A stretch of DNA of 27,525 nt, taken from assembly GCF_002027545.1 (NCBI RefSeq), contig NZ_MXAN01000004.1, positions 1-27,525 on the forward strand, read 5' to 3'. Position numbers and translations under genes: made by a program. This document shows, piece by piece, positions 18,778 to 27,455 of this stretch. A model generated the notes under the pieces. The model did not search any database and was not told where the DNA came from. It was given only the letters and a program-made list of their open reading frames with translations. Position 1 is the first letter of the stretch. Each line of letters opens with the position of its first letter. This stretch comes from Moraxella lacunata (GTDB lineage: Bacteria > Pseudomonadota > Gammaproteobacteria > Pseudomonadales > Moraxellaceae).

Positions 18778-19205
18778 TGATGTATCTACTTGACACCAAC
18801 GCCATCAGCGAGACACGAAAAGTTTATCGGGGCGTTGCCAACACGGGTTTTGATGAATGGTATGCCAGTGTTTTGCAAAAAGATTTGTACATCAATGTTG
18901 TGGTATCGATGGAGTTGCAACGTGGCGTACTTGCCATGGAGCGAAAAGATATCAGGCAGGGGGCAAGCCTTAGAGACTGGTATCAAAAGGCAGTGCTTGA
19001 TTTGTATCAAGGGCGAATTCTGCCCATCACAGAACGCACCGCCGAGCTGTGTGCTACGTTTCACGTTCCTAATAAATCGCCAGAGAATGATGCTTGGATA
19101 GCAGCCACTGCCAAAGAGCACGGACTGATTTTGGTTACTCGCAACGTGGCGGATTTTGCCCATTTGCCCATCAAAACCCTTAACCCTTTTTCTTATCCAA
19201 GCTGA
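18777..19205 (+). CDS. vapC: VapC-type PIN-domain toxin
   Basis: 142 aa PIN-domain ribonuclease. Likely metal-binding acids are Asp6 in LLDTNAISE, Glu46 in SMELQRGVLAME, Asp105 in ENDAWIAATA and Asp126 in VTRNVADF. That is the full set for an active PIN nuclease of the VapC/FitB type. Such toxins cut tRNA or rRNA and stop translation (family knowledge; the target here is unknown). The start codon overlaps the antitoxin stop. The gene is intact. The hutG start lies only 32 bp after its stop, so hutG may be co-transcribed with the module. Confidence 0.88.
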   Translation: MMYLLDTNAISETRKVYRGVANTGFDEWYASVLQKDLYINVVVSMELQRGVLAMERKDIRQGASLRDWYQKAVLDLYQGRILPITERTAELCATFHVPNKSPENDAWIAATAKEHGLILVTRNVADFAHLPIKTLNPFSYPS

Positions 19206-19237
19206 TTTATCAATCCATTTTAAGCCAATTAAAAGCC

Positions 19238-20245
19238 ATGACCGACATCCACACCACCCATATCCCTTTTGACCCTGCTCATTATACAGGACGCACCGAC
19301 CCTTTTGAGAGTAATAGGGCAGTGTACTGGCATAATGCCGTGCAAGCCTTTGACCGACAGCCTATTGCCTTGGTGGGCTTTGCTTGCCATCAAGGGGTAA
19401 GGCGAAACTTAGGCAGAGTGGGGGCAAAGTCCGCTCCACCCATCATCAGAGAGTTTTTTGCCAAACTGCCCATCACGGCAGGCGTGCAGGACAAATACGC
19501 CAATTTGTCCGACTTGGTGGGCGACTGTGGTGATGTGGTGTGTCATGACAATGATACCATCATCAAGGACAGTCTGGAATCCGCCCAAAAAAATTATGCC
19601 ACGCACATCACTCACGCCCTACAAAACAACGCCCTAGCGGTGGGGCTTGGCGGTGGGCATGAAATTGCTTATGGCAGTTTTTTGGGGTTGTATGAGTATC
19701 TAAAATCAAATAGTAAGGACTTACCCAAGATTGGCATTATCAATTTTGATGCTCATTTTGATTTGCGAACGGACGAGTACGCCACGTCAGGTACGCCTTT
19801 TTTGCAGATTGCTGATACGATGGGCGATGAGTTTTATTATTTTTGTGTGGGCATTAGCCGTTTTGGTAATACAGCAAGTCTATTTGACAAGGCTTATGCC
19901 TTGGGCGTCGGTGTTGTTAGTGATGATGACTGCCATCGCTTGTCTTATGATGAGATTTGGGCAAGGCTTGATGGCTTTGTTAGGGGCGTTGATGTGCTGT
20001 ATGTTACGGTGGATTTGGACTGTCTGCCAGCAGGGGTCATGCCTGCGGTCAGTGCGGTAAATGCCAAGGGGACTGAGCTTGATTTGGTGGAATTTTTGCT
20101 TGAAAAGCTCATTCAAACAGGCAAAGTCAAGGTCTTGGATTTTGCCGAATTTAACCCAACTTACGACATTGACAGCCGTGGAGCAAAAACCGTGGCACGC
20201 CTGCTTGCGGTGTGTGTGGAGCGGGCATTGCTTGGTGGTGTGTGA
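19238..20245 (+). CDS. hutG: HutG, formimidoylglutamase
   Basis: 335 aa member of the arginase/agmatinase ureohydrolase family. It hydrolyses N-formimino-glutamate to glutamate and formamide, the last step of the four-enzyme hut route, using two manganese ions. Metal ligands are visible: His141 in LGGGHEIAYG; Asp171, His173 and Asp175 in NFDAHFDLR; Asp259 and Asp261 in VDLDCLPAGVMP. The SAVNAKG segment after the metal site suits formimidoylglutamase. The start has no strong ribosome-binding site (TAAAAGCC). Its only nearby promoter is that of the toxin-antitoxin pair just upstream. The hut context decides against other ureohydrolase substrates. Confidence 0.95.
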   Translation: MTDIHTTHIPFDPAHYTGRTDPFESNRAVYWHNAVQAFDRQPIALVGFACHQGVRRNLGRVGAKSAPPIIREFFAKLPITAGVQDKYANLSDLVGDCGDVVCHDNDTIIKDSLESAQKNYATHITHALQNNALAVGLGGGHEIAYGSFLGLYEYLKSNSKDLPKIGIINFDAHFDLRTDEYATSGTPFLQIADTMGDEFYYFCVGISRFGNTASLFDKAYALGVGVVSDDDCHRLSYDEIWARLDGFVRGVDVLYVTVDLDCLPAGVMPAVSAVNAKGTELDLVEFLLEKLIQTGKVKVLDFAEFNPTYDIDSRGAKTVARLLAVCVERALLGGV

Positions 20246-20294
20246 TTGGGATTAAATTAAACTTAAAACTTGTCGATAACTATTAATCTACTCT

Positions 20295-20402
20295 ATTCTC
20301 AACTTTGTATAGGTAATTGATTTATCAAGGGCGAATAAGTAGCCCTTACAAGCAAAAAATAATTGCCCAATAATCAATCATTTGTAATTTTAAGTTGAGA
20401 TT
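20295..20402 (+). repeat. Copy C of the MITE-like repeat (108 bp)
   Basis: ATTCTCAACTT (20295-20305) and AAGTTGAGATT (20392-20402) form the terminal inverted repeats. Inside are GATTTATCAAGGGCGAAT and AGCCCTTACAAG, as in the reference copy at 5006-5125, but the central palindrome is interrupted (GAATAAGTAGCCC). It fills most of the hutG-hutI gap and ends 30 bp before the hutI start codon, so it lies in the hutI leader or promoter region. Confidence 0.85.
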
Positions 20403-20432
20403 AAAGCTAATCTAATATCTAAGGAAAAAACC

Positions 20433-21665
20433 ATGCAATTTGACACCCTAATTACCAACGCCAACATCGCCACCATGAGCGACACATTTGGCTACACCAA
20501 AGATACCCCCTATGGGGCGATACATGGCGGTGCAGTTGGCATCAAAGATGGCAAAATTGCCTTTGTCGGCACAATGGGCGAGCTTGGCACGGCAACTGCT
20601 AACAAGATAATTGATGCCAAACAAGACTGGCTAACCCCTGCTTTGATGGACTGCCACACCCATGTGGTCTATGGCGGTAATCGCAGTAATGAATTTGAGA
20701 TGCGTCTAAATGGCGTGGATTATAAAGACATCGCCAAGCAGGGCGGTGGGATTTTGTCCACCGTGAAAGCCACAAGACAAGCGGATTTTGATGAATTGTA
20801 TGAGCTTAGTTTGCCACGTTTTAAAAGCCTTGTAAGTCAAGGCGTGGGGACGATTGAGATTAAGTCGGGCTATGGGCTTGATTTGGATAACGAACGCAAA
20901 ATGCTCAAAGTTGCCAAAAAATTGGGCGATGACTTTGGTGTTACCGTCAAAAAAACCTACCTTGCCCTACATGCTCTACCGCCAGAATATCAAGGGAAAG
21001 CAGACGAATATGTCAAGCAGGCGTGCAAGTGGCTAAAAGTGTTGCATAGCGAGCATTTGGTGGATGCGGTGGATGCGTTTTGTGAGTCCATCGCCTTTGA
21101 CACCCATCAAGTAAGCAGGCTCTTTGAAGTTGCCAAATCGCTAGGATTGCCTGTCAAACTTCACGCCGAGCAGATGAGCGACATGGGCGGAGCGGGACTT
21201 GTGGCAGAGTTTGACGGCTTGTCAGCCGACCACATCGAATACCTGTCCACCGACAGCATTGTCAAGATGGCAAAACATGGCACGGTGGGCGTGCTGTTGC
21301 CGACTGCCTTTTATGTACTAAAAGAAACCAAACTACCCCCCATTGATACCATGCGACAACATGGCGTAAAGATGGCAGTATCTACCGACTGTAACCCTGG
21401 CACATCGCCATCAACAAGCCTACTGCTTGCCATGAACATGGCGTGTACGCTGTTTGGCTTAACGCCTGAAGAAGCTCTGGCAGGGACAACCATTCACGCA
21501 TCCCAAGCCTTGGGACTACAAGACACCAAAGGGCAAATTGCGGTAGGTATGGATGCTGATGTGGCGTTGTGGCAGATTGACCGACCTGCCGATTTGTCCT
21601 ATCTTATCGGACAAAACCGCTTGCAAGGGTTTTGGGTGGCAGGTAGGCAGGTTCCAAAAACATGA
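20433..21665 (+). CDS. hutI: HutI, imidazolonepropionase
   Basis: 410 aa amidohydrolase that opens 4-imidazolone-5-propionate to N-formimino-glutamate, the third hut step. Metal and active-site residues are visible: His75 and His77 in MDCHTHVVYGG, His244 in VKLHAEQMSDMGGAG, and Asp319 in VSTDCNPGTSPS. The substrate-pocket segment NEFEMRLNGVDYKDIAKQGG follows the HTH motif as in Bacillus HutI. AAGGAAAA precedes the ATG. It is the last hut gene here and is followed by a hairpin terminator. A MITE-like repeat sits immediately upstream, and no exact HutC operator is seen in front of it. Confidence 0.97.
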   Translation: MQFDTLITNANIATMSDTFGYTKDTPYGAIHGGAVGIKDGKIAFVGTMGELGTATANKIIDAKQDWLTPALMDCHTHVVYGGNRSNEFEMRLNGVDYKDIAKQGGGILSTVKATRQADFDELYELSLPRFKSLVSQGVGTIEIKSGYGLDLDNERKMLKVAKKLGDDFGVTVKKTYLALHALPPEYQGKADEYVKQACKWLKVLHSEHLVDAVDAFCESIAFDTHQVSRLFEVAKSLGLPVKLHAEQMSDMGGAGLVAEFDGLSADHIEYLSTDSIVKMAKHGTVGVLLPTAFYVLKETKLPPIDTMRQHGVKMAVSTDCNPGTSPSTSLLLAMNMACTLFGLTPEEALAGTTIHASQALGLQDTKGQIAVGMDADVALWQIDRPADLSYLIGQNRLQGFWVAGRQVPKT

Positions 21666-21742
21666 GTTTAAAGAAACATGAATTTAAAATCATTGTTTTT
21701 TTAAAATATTGGTATTAATTTTTTTAATTATAAGAACAGATG

Positions 21743-21751
21743 TGTTATAAT
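21743..21751 (+). promoter_or_regulatory. Extended -10 element next to a hairpin
   Basis: TGTTATAAT is a perfect extended -10, but the upstream -35 is poor (around TTTAAT). Any start would fall inside the hairpin at 21753-21773. It may drive a very short RNA, or it may be chance in AT-rich DNA. Confidence 0.3.
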
Positions 21752-21752
21752 G

Positions 21753-21782
21753 CCACCCCGTCTAATCGGGTGGGGTATTTTT
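21753..21782 (+). terminator. Terminator-like hairpin after hutI
   Basis: CCACCCCG (21753-21760) pairs with CGGGTGG (21767-21773) with one bulged C, and ATTTTT follows within 3 nt. It lies about 90 bp after the hutI stop and before the lipoprotein gene. Confidence 0.65.
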
Positions 21783-21896
21783 AACAAGAGTGCATTATTT
21801 TTATAATTTATAAGAATCATTTATTATGCCAACATTTAGGTCTTGATTATTTTCTTGGCTTTATGTGTTTTGCACTCATAATCTTAACGGTAATTT

Positions 21897-22698
21897 ATGA
21901 AAAAACGACATTATTAACACTTGCTTTACTTTCTACCCTAACCATCAGTGCATGTAGTAGTGGCGGTGGTCACAGTAACCACGCTAACCACACCACACCA
22001 TCAGTCACACCCAAGCCTGTCATACCGCCAACCAATAACGATGATAAAAAATCAGGTGATGACACACCAAGCAACCCAAGCAATACTGTTGATGACACTA
22101 ACATCTCCCAAGGCTACACTTTCAAAGATGGCAAGCCTGTACTAAGTCAGCTAACCTTTACCGACATTAATACGTTGGTTATAGATGGCAAGCTTTACAA
22201 CCTAGCACCTAGCACAGGGGTGAGCGAAGGCCTTGTGCAAAATACCAGTGATGAAAACCACGCCTTGATGGTTAGTGGTACTCATCTAGGCAATGCCAAA
22301 TACGGCTATGTCTTTGACAAAGAAACAAACACCACATACCTGTTCCATCAAGGGGCTAAGACTGGCGTTGATGATTTCCCAAGGGGGTGGTCAGCTATGA
22401 TGGTTCATCACTTTATGTGCATGATAATAACATCAAGGTCGGTGCGGGTTCTAAGTTCTCTGTTAATTTTGACCAAAAAACTTTGACAGGCACAGTAGCA
22501 GGCGTGGATTTGCCAAATGAATTGATAAAACTATCAGCAACCATCAAAGGCAACACCTTCTCGGGCACTCAGCAAAACGATAAAATCAACATCCGCACCG
22601 AAGGAGCTTTTTATGGCAAAAACGCCAGCGAGCTTAGCGGTGTCTTTGCCAGTGATGATGGTGCAGTCAAAGGGGCGTATGGGGCGAGAAAGCAGTAA
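21897..22698 (+). pseudogene. Slam-type surface lipoprotein gene, two single-base frameshifts
   Basis: Repaired, this is a 267-aa lipoprotein. The natural start ATG (21897) is followed by A6, which gives a stop after six codons. One more A gives MKKTTLLTLALLSTLTISAC with lipobox ISAC, then SSGGG, as in Slam-exported lipoproteins. A low-complexity Pro/Asn/Asp linker follows (about residues 25-65). The second break is at AAGGGGG (22381-22387): one added base joins GVDDFP to VVSYDGSSLYVHDNN. The C-terminal beta-rich part ends in FYGKNASELSGVFAS and GAYGARK, the pattern of the barrel domains of TbpB, HpuA and fHbp relatives. It has one barrel-sized domain, too small for TbpB. It converges on slam. 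An upstream ATG at 21863 would read through the first site but has no ribosome-binding site. Confidence 0.72.
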
Positions 22699-22745
22699 AA
22701 GCCACAATGCTCATTTGCAATTCATTTTAAGAGCTAAATCATGAT

Positions 22746-22779
22746 AAAAATCCCTGCCGTTTTGGTAGGGATTTTTTTG
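22746..22779. terminator. Bidirectional terminator between lipoprotein gene and slam
   Basis: AAAAATCCCTGCC-type arm (22746-22758) pairs with GGTAGGGATTTTT (22764-22776) around GTTTT with one mismatch, and is followed by TTGG. The genes on either side converge on it. Confidence 0.88.
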
Positions 22780-22846
22780 GTGTGGATGACTTTGGTTTTA
22801 AAGTTAGACTTATTTTTAAAATATCTCAAATGCACTTTAAAAAATC

Positions 22847-24349
22847 TTAAAACCGTTTTGTTGCTTCGATAAACACACGATTTTTATCGTATTTGTATAA
22901 GGGTAGATTGCTGTCCACTTTTTGATAACTCCATGTCAAGCGTGGCATGATACCAAACATTTGCCAATGGTTGTTCCACACAGACGTGCTAAGCGTGTAT
23001 TCTTTGTTGTGCTGAATCTCACCAAAAAAACCTGCCCCACGGTAGTCTTTATGTGCCATGCCGACATTAAGACGAGCACCAAAACCATTGTCAAACTCCT
23101 GTCCTACGCCTGCCCGCACACCCCGTCTGATGAACGAATCATCGGCATCACGAGCGTCTGTGCGATGAGCGTCCACACCAACCAGCCAATACCGCTTGGC
23201 ATTTGGCGAGTAGATGGCACTGGCACTTAGACTGCGAGCGATACCGTTTAGATGGGGGCGTGTGTGGTAGGTCTGTTTGGCAACTTCGCCATAAATACTG
23301 CTCTGCCATTGGGGGTTAAACCGATATTGCCACTCGACTGCCAGCCCCTTATTTTGTGAAAAATGCTTTAAGTCATCAGAGTCTTTACTTCCACCTGCAT
23401 AAAACGTATGTTCACTAAATGGCAAAAGCGTGATGTCATGATGGGCGTTGGCATGTCCCATGCCTAAGGATAAGCGACTGGCGAGTTCGTTGTAGGGTTT
23501 ATTGTCCCAATAATATTTGCCGTTATTATCCAGTCGGACTTCATGATAAAAGCCATCGGGTCTTAGCCATTTTTTGTGAGCATTGAGATAAAGGCTAATG
23601 CCTTGGGCGGACTCTGGCTCGGGTGCTACCCAGCCCCCACCCAAATCACGACTGACAGGGGCGTTGTTGATGTTTTTATCATCCAAAAAGTTACCCCCGC
23701 CTTGGATGGAGATTTTCTCTTGGGCGTGGATGGCTTGCAGATGTGCGTTAATGAGTGTGGCTAACTCATCGGGCATGTCAGGCTCACCTAAAAGCTTATG
23801 AAAGTTTTGCTCAGCATTAACAAAGCGTTTGTCATAAAACAGCACCATGGCAAGTCGCAGACGAATCAGGCTGGCATGCTCATTATGGGCTAGGGCTTGT
23901 TCATACGCATGGATGGCTTGGCTGTTTTTGCCTGCTTGTTCAGCGACCAGTCCTGTTGCCCAATGCTCTATCATTGGCTCATGCTGATGCTTGGGCAAGT
24001 CTTGATAATAGGGCAATAAAAATGCCACGTTGTCCGCTTGGTTTTGGATGAGACTGCCCATCAAGGCTCGCACGATGAGCTGGGGATGTTCTTTTAGCTC
24101 ATCGGTACTTAGCGAGACAGTGTTGTCATCAGACGACTCGATGATGGGGACATCTATGGGTGGCAAGGACAGGGGCAGATTCTGCTGTTCTACCTGTCTT
24201 TGTAAATGACTGTCTTGGATACGTCTGTCATCTTGTTTGGTCAGAGCGTCAGCGTGGGCGATGTTCACGCCAAAGCCCACGCCAAAAAAGCCAATAAAAG
24301 GCAAGAGTGCTAAACATGATGGGAGATGAAATTTTTGCATAAAATCCAT
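22847..24349 (-). CDS. slam: Slam, surface lipoprotein assembly modulator
   Basis: 500 aa from ATG at 24349, chosen because TAGG lies 4-5 nt upstream; a TTG four codons earlier and an ATG at 24340 are alternatives. The signal peptide ends near NIAHA. The periplasmic N-terminal half (about residues 90-205) is helical with TPR-like repeats, e.g. ATGLVAEQAGKNSQAIHAYE and LRLAMVLFYDKRFVNAEQNF. The C-terminal 280 residues have the alternating pattern of the DUF560 beta-barrel and end in FIEATKRF. Slam proteins sit in the outer membrane and move lipoproteins such as TbpB, LbpB or HpuA to the cell surface. It has the same strand order as the receptor upstream and faces the lipoprotein gene downstream. 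It is intact, unlike both neighbours. Confidence 0.93.
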   Translation of the reverse strand: MDFMQKFHLPSCLALLPFIGFFGVGFGVNIAHADALTKQDDRRIQDSHLQRQVEQQNLPLSLPPIDVPIIESSDDNTVSLSTDELKEHPQLIVRALMGSLIQNQADNVAFLLPYYQDLPKHQHEPMIEHWATGLVAEQAGKNSQAIHAYEQALAHNEHASLIRLRLAMVLFYDKRFVNAEQNFHKLLGEPDMPDELATLINAHLQAIHAQEKISIQGGGNFLDDKNINNAPVSRDLGGGWVAPEPESAQGISLYLNAHKKWLRPDGFYHEVRLDNNGKYYWDNKPYNELASRLSLGMGHANAHHDITLLPFSEHTFYAGGSKDSDDLKHFSQNKGLAVEWQYRFNPQWQSSIYGEVAKQTYHTRPHLNGIARSLSASAIYSPNAKRYWLVGVDAHRTDARDADDSFIRRGVRAGVGQEFDNGFGARLNVGMAHKDYRGAGFFGEIQHNKEYTLSTSVWNNHWQMFGIMPRLTWSYQKVDSNLPLYKYDKNRVFIEATKRF

Positions 24350-24377
24350 AAAACCTACCAAGGTTTATATAAAACTT

Positions 24378-24488
24378 TACTCTCAACTTAATATTATAAC
24401 TTATTGATTATCAAATAGTTATTTCCAAGTTGTAGGGGCGAATTGCAATTCATCCTTTAAATCAATCGCTCATACGAAGTTGAGAGTA
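24378..24488 (-). repeat. Copy D of the MITE-like repeat (111 bp)
   Basis: TACTCTCAACTT (24378-24389) and AAGTTGAGAGTA (24477-24488) are perfect 12-bp terminal inverted repeats. Inside are GTTGTAGGGGCGAATTGCAATT, then a mutated second arm (CATCCTT for CGCCCTT). It is in the opposite orientation to the copy at 5006-5125. It fills half of the gap between the receptor stop and slam, close to the slam start codon. Confidence 0.87.
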
Positions 24489-24586
24489 GGGCATATAAAG
24501 GTCTGTTAATATCTAAAACAACAAGTGTGCGACTAATCGCACACTTTAACAAAAATTAAGTATATCTACAAGCTAGAATTTAAAAA

Positions 24587-27420
24587 TTAGAATTTAAATT
24601 CTAATGCCACGTTAAAGTTACGCCCTGGGGCGGCATAACGGGCAGTGTTGCCTGTGGTTGGATTGACAGCATTAATAGAAGACTGGCGGACAGACTCCCA
24701 AGTACTGTATTTGCGATTAAACAGATTGTACACGCCTGCTCGCAAAGTCATGCTGTCATTGACATGATAATAACCTGATAAATCATAGGTGTACCAACGT
24801 TTTGTCGCCCCTTGGGTTGCCACGATGGCTCGGTCAATGCCAAAGGTACTTACCCCTTGTAATTCATCCGCATTTTTGGCTTTTGAGTAAGTTGCCATGA
24901 GATTGACGCCCCATTTATCATCAGGGGAATCATAGCCAAGCCCTGCCACATAGCGAGCAGGTTGGAGCGTGTCCAGTATGGGTGTACGCACTTTGGTGTA
25001 GCCTTCTTTGATGCTTAGCTCTTTGGGAGTGATTTTGTTATAAGCCAACGTGGTGTACAGACCATCGGGCAGTTTGTCCCAAACGCCATACCAGTCGATT
25101 TTGCCAAGCACGTTAATGCCTGAGAGTCTGATGTCTTGTAGGTTATGATAGCCGTCATTGCGTTCACTGCCATTGCCGATTTTCTCGCCGACAGTGATGA
25201 GATTGCGATATTTGTTATCAAAATGACTTACTTCAAGATATCCAAAATTGCCCGTCAGACCAATGCCAAATTCTTGGTTGGATGATGTTTCGGGGTCAAG
25301 CTGTGAGATGTATTGTCTTGCCACACTGACAGCGTTACTGCCGTCATAAGCCCCACGAGTGCCATACAACTCATAAAATGCTGGCACTCTAAATCCATTG
25401 GAGCGACGATAGGATAGGGCGATGTTGTCTGTGGCATGAAAGGTTAGACCCGTGTTCCACGACCAGTTGCTGTATTTGCCGGTGGCGGTAAAATCATCAT
25501 CGGAGTCAAATTTGTGTCTGTCATAACGCACGCCCAGCCCCAAGTCCACTTTGTCGCCCAGTTGGATGTGGTCTCGTATGGCAAAGAAATGGTTGTATCC
25601 TGTGATGTTGCGGTCGGTACAGTCTTGGGTGCTAAAGCCATCTTTGCAAAAATGCTCGGTGTGGATGGTTGTGGGCTCAAACTGATAAACATAAGGGTCA
25701 TCCTGTTTGCCCTTACCGCCCAGATTAGTCACCTTAGTTTGGGCTTGTTCGGAGTACCAATCGCCACGTCTTAGAGCAGAATCAAACTTATCCATGCCCA
25801 TCAAGACATTAACCCTATGCTCGGTATTGGCAAATTTAAAGCTCTTTTGGGCGGACAGTTGTAACACGTCATGCTGTTCTTTATAGGTGTTACGCTCAGA
25901 CAGATAGCTTGACAGTGGCTTGGTGATGTCTGCTCGGCAATTTTCATCAAATGTCGGATAAACAGCACAACTGGTCTCTCGTCTTAGCGTGTCAAGTTTA
26001 ATGCTCTGACGGTCATAGCTAAGACGCAAATCATCAATCCACGCATGAGCCTTTGGTGTGTAGTGATAGTTGATGCCATGGCGGTTTTTATCGTGATGTT
26101 CATCAAAATAAAAACCACGGGTATAGCCCAGACTTAGGTTATGTGGGGCTATCGGCACGACCAAGCCTGATAGTAGATTGTCACCATAATACACCCCACG
26201 GATGGCAGGCGTGCCACTCATGTATTTTTTATTTTTTAAGAAACGCAGGCGTGATGTAGGCTTCTTGGCCCATGTCTTGGATGTCGTACTCTTGCTTGGT
26301 GTTCTCAAATACGCCGCCAACATAATGCGTATCATCAAAACGATAGCCGACTTTGGCAAGGTAGGATTTGGATTCATAATCCATGGGGTTTGCCATGATA
26401 CGATTCGCCCCTGTGTAGTCGCTGGCACTCACGGTTTCGGTGATGTGCTTCATCTTGTCGTAGGATTCTTGTTCGGCAGGCGTGTAGGGCGGGTCGGTAC
26501 GCATGGTATGGGGATTGTCCAGCGTGTGTTTGGCAAGCATTTTTGGGGTGCAGTCTCGTGTCGGGCATTCATTTTGCAGGATAAACCAGTTGTGATTATT
26601 CACAATCTCGGTATCACCCGTGTTGTTCCACGGCGACCCCCGCAGTTCGTACAAATCGGTAAAAGCCCCCACACGGGTAAGGCTTTGGGGCAGGTCTGCC
26701 ACGTCCTTGTGTACCTTGGTTTCTTCGCCTGTGCGGTGCGTGTACTGCCTCAAAACCGCCAGCACGTCCTGCCAGTCCAACGGTATTGGCAAATTGGTTG
26801 TTTTTACTGCTGTATGCACTCTTGGTAGAGACGCCCCAATCTTTGCCATCTTTGATGATGTCGCCCACGTCTTTGGTGCGAAAACTCACCGCCCCGCCCA
26901 ATGCCCCAGAGCCGAACTCAGATGACGCTGAGCCTTTGGAGAGCTCGATGGAGCGGACGTTTTCATATTCTATCTCATTGATGGCACCGCCATTGGCTTT
27001 ATTACTTAGGTCGTTGATGTAGGATTGCACTTGTACAATCCCATCAACTTGCAAACCCACACGGTTCTTATCCACGCCACGGATGGAGTAGCCACTACTC
27101 GCCCCACGTCCTTGCTCAACCACGGCAATACCAGGGTCATAGCGTGTTAAGTCGCGAATGCCCATGATTTGTTCTTTGTTGATGTCATCTGTGGATTTGA
27201 CGATTTTGCCCAGTCCTGTTACTTCGGTGCTTTTACGTCCTAATTTGCGTACGATTTTAATGGTCTCTGACTCTAAGATGACGTGTGGCTCATCATCAGG
27301 GTGGGGCGTGCTTGGGTTTTCTGTGGTATTGGCATAAGCCATGTTGCCCATTCCCAAAAAGACAGACAGCACCGCCAAATGTAGCGTGGTCGGACGTGAG
27401 ATAACATAAGATGATAACAT
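24587..27420 (-). pseudogene. TbpA/LbpA-like TonB-dependent receptor, two frameshifts
   Basis: Three overlapping frames together give a receptor of about 943-945 aa, the size of TbpA/LbpA rather than the shorter HpuB. It starts at ATG 27420 (AGGA upstream) with a signal peptide ending MAYA and a TonB-box-like SETIKIV. The plug domain carries RDLTRYDPGIAVVEQGRGAS and YSIRGVDKNRVGLQVDG, near-signature TbpA/LbpA text. The barrel continues with SASDYTGANRIMANPMDYES, then NVLGKIDWYGVWDKLPDGLY, and ends RYAAPGRNFNVALEFKF. Break 1 is near 26748, after GGFEA (one extra base, or two or five missing). Break 2 is an A6 run (26232-26237) where A5 restores LKNKKYMSG. Such receptors import iron from host transferrin or lactoferrin, or heme. 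The ligand is unknown, and no full TbpB/LbpB partner is in the window. Confidence 0.85.
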
Positions 27421-27455
27421 GATATTTCCTAATAATTTTCAAATAAATCAAAACC

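Noticed and set aside
21785..21835. Fur-box-like sequence upstream of the lipoprotein gene
   Set aside because: ATAAGAATCATTTATT-like text only partly follows the GATAATGATAATCATTATC consensus, and such matches are expected by chance in DNA this AT-rich. No better Fur site was seen before the receptor either.
21863..21896. Upstream start (ATG 21863) making the lipoprotein 5' end in frame
   Set aside because: It has no ribosome-binding site and would give an unusual N-terminus with a second hydrophobic stretch; one missing A after ATG 21897 explains the sequence better because it restores a normal MKKTTLL lipoprotein signal.
26202..26828. 208-codon open frame on the plus strand
   Set aside because: It lies fully antisense to the receptor gene, whose protein matches TbpA/LbpA closely; its sequence is low-quality (Val/Gly/His-rich) with no recognisable domain.
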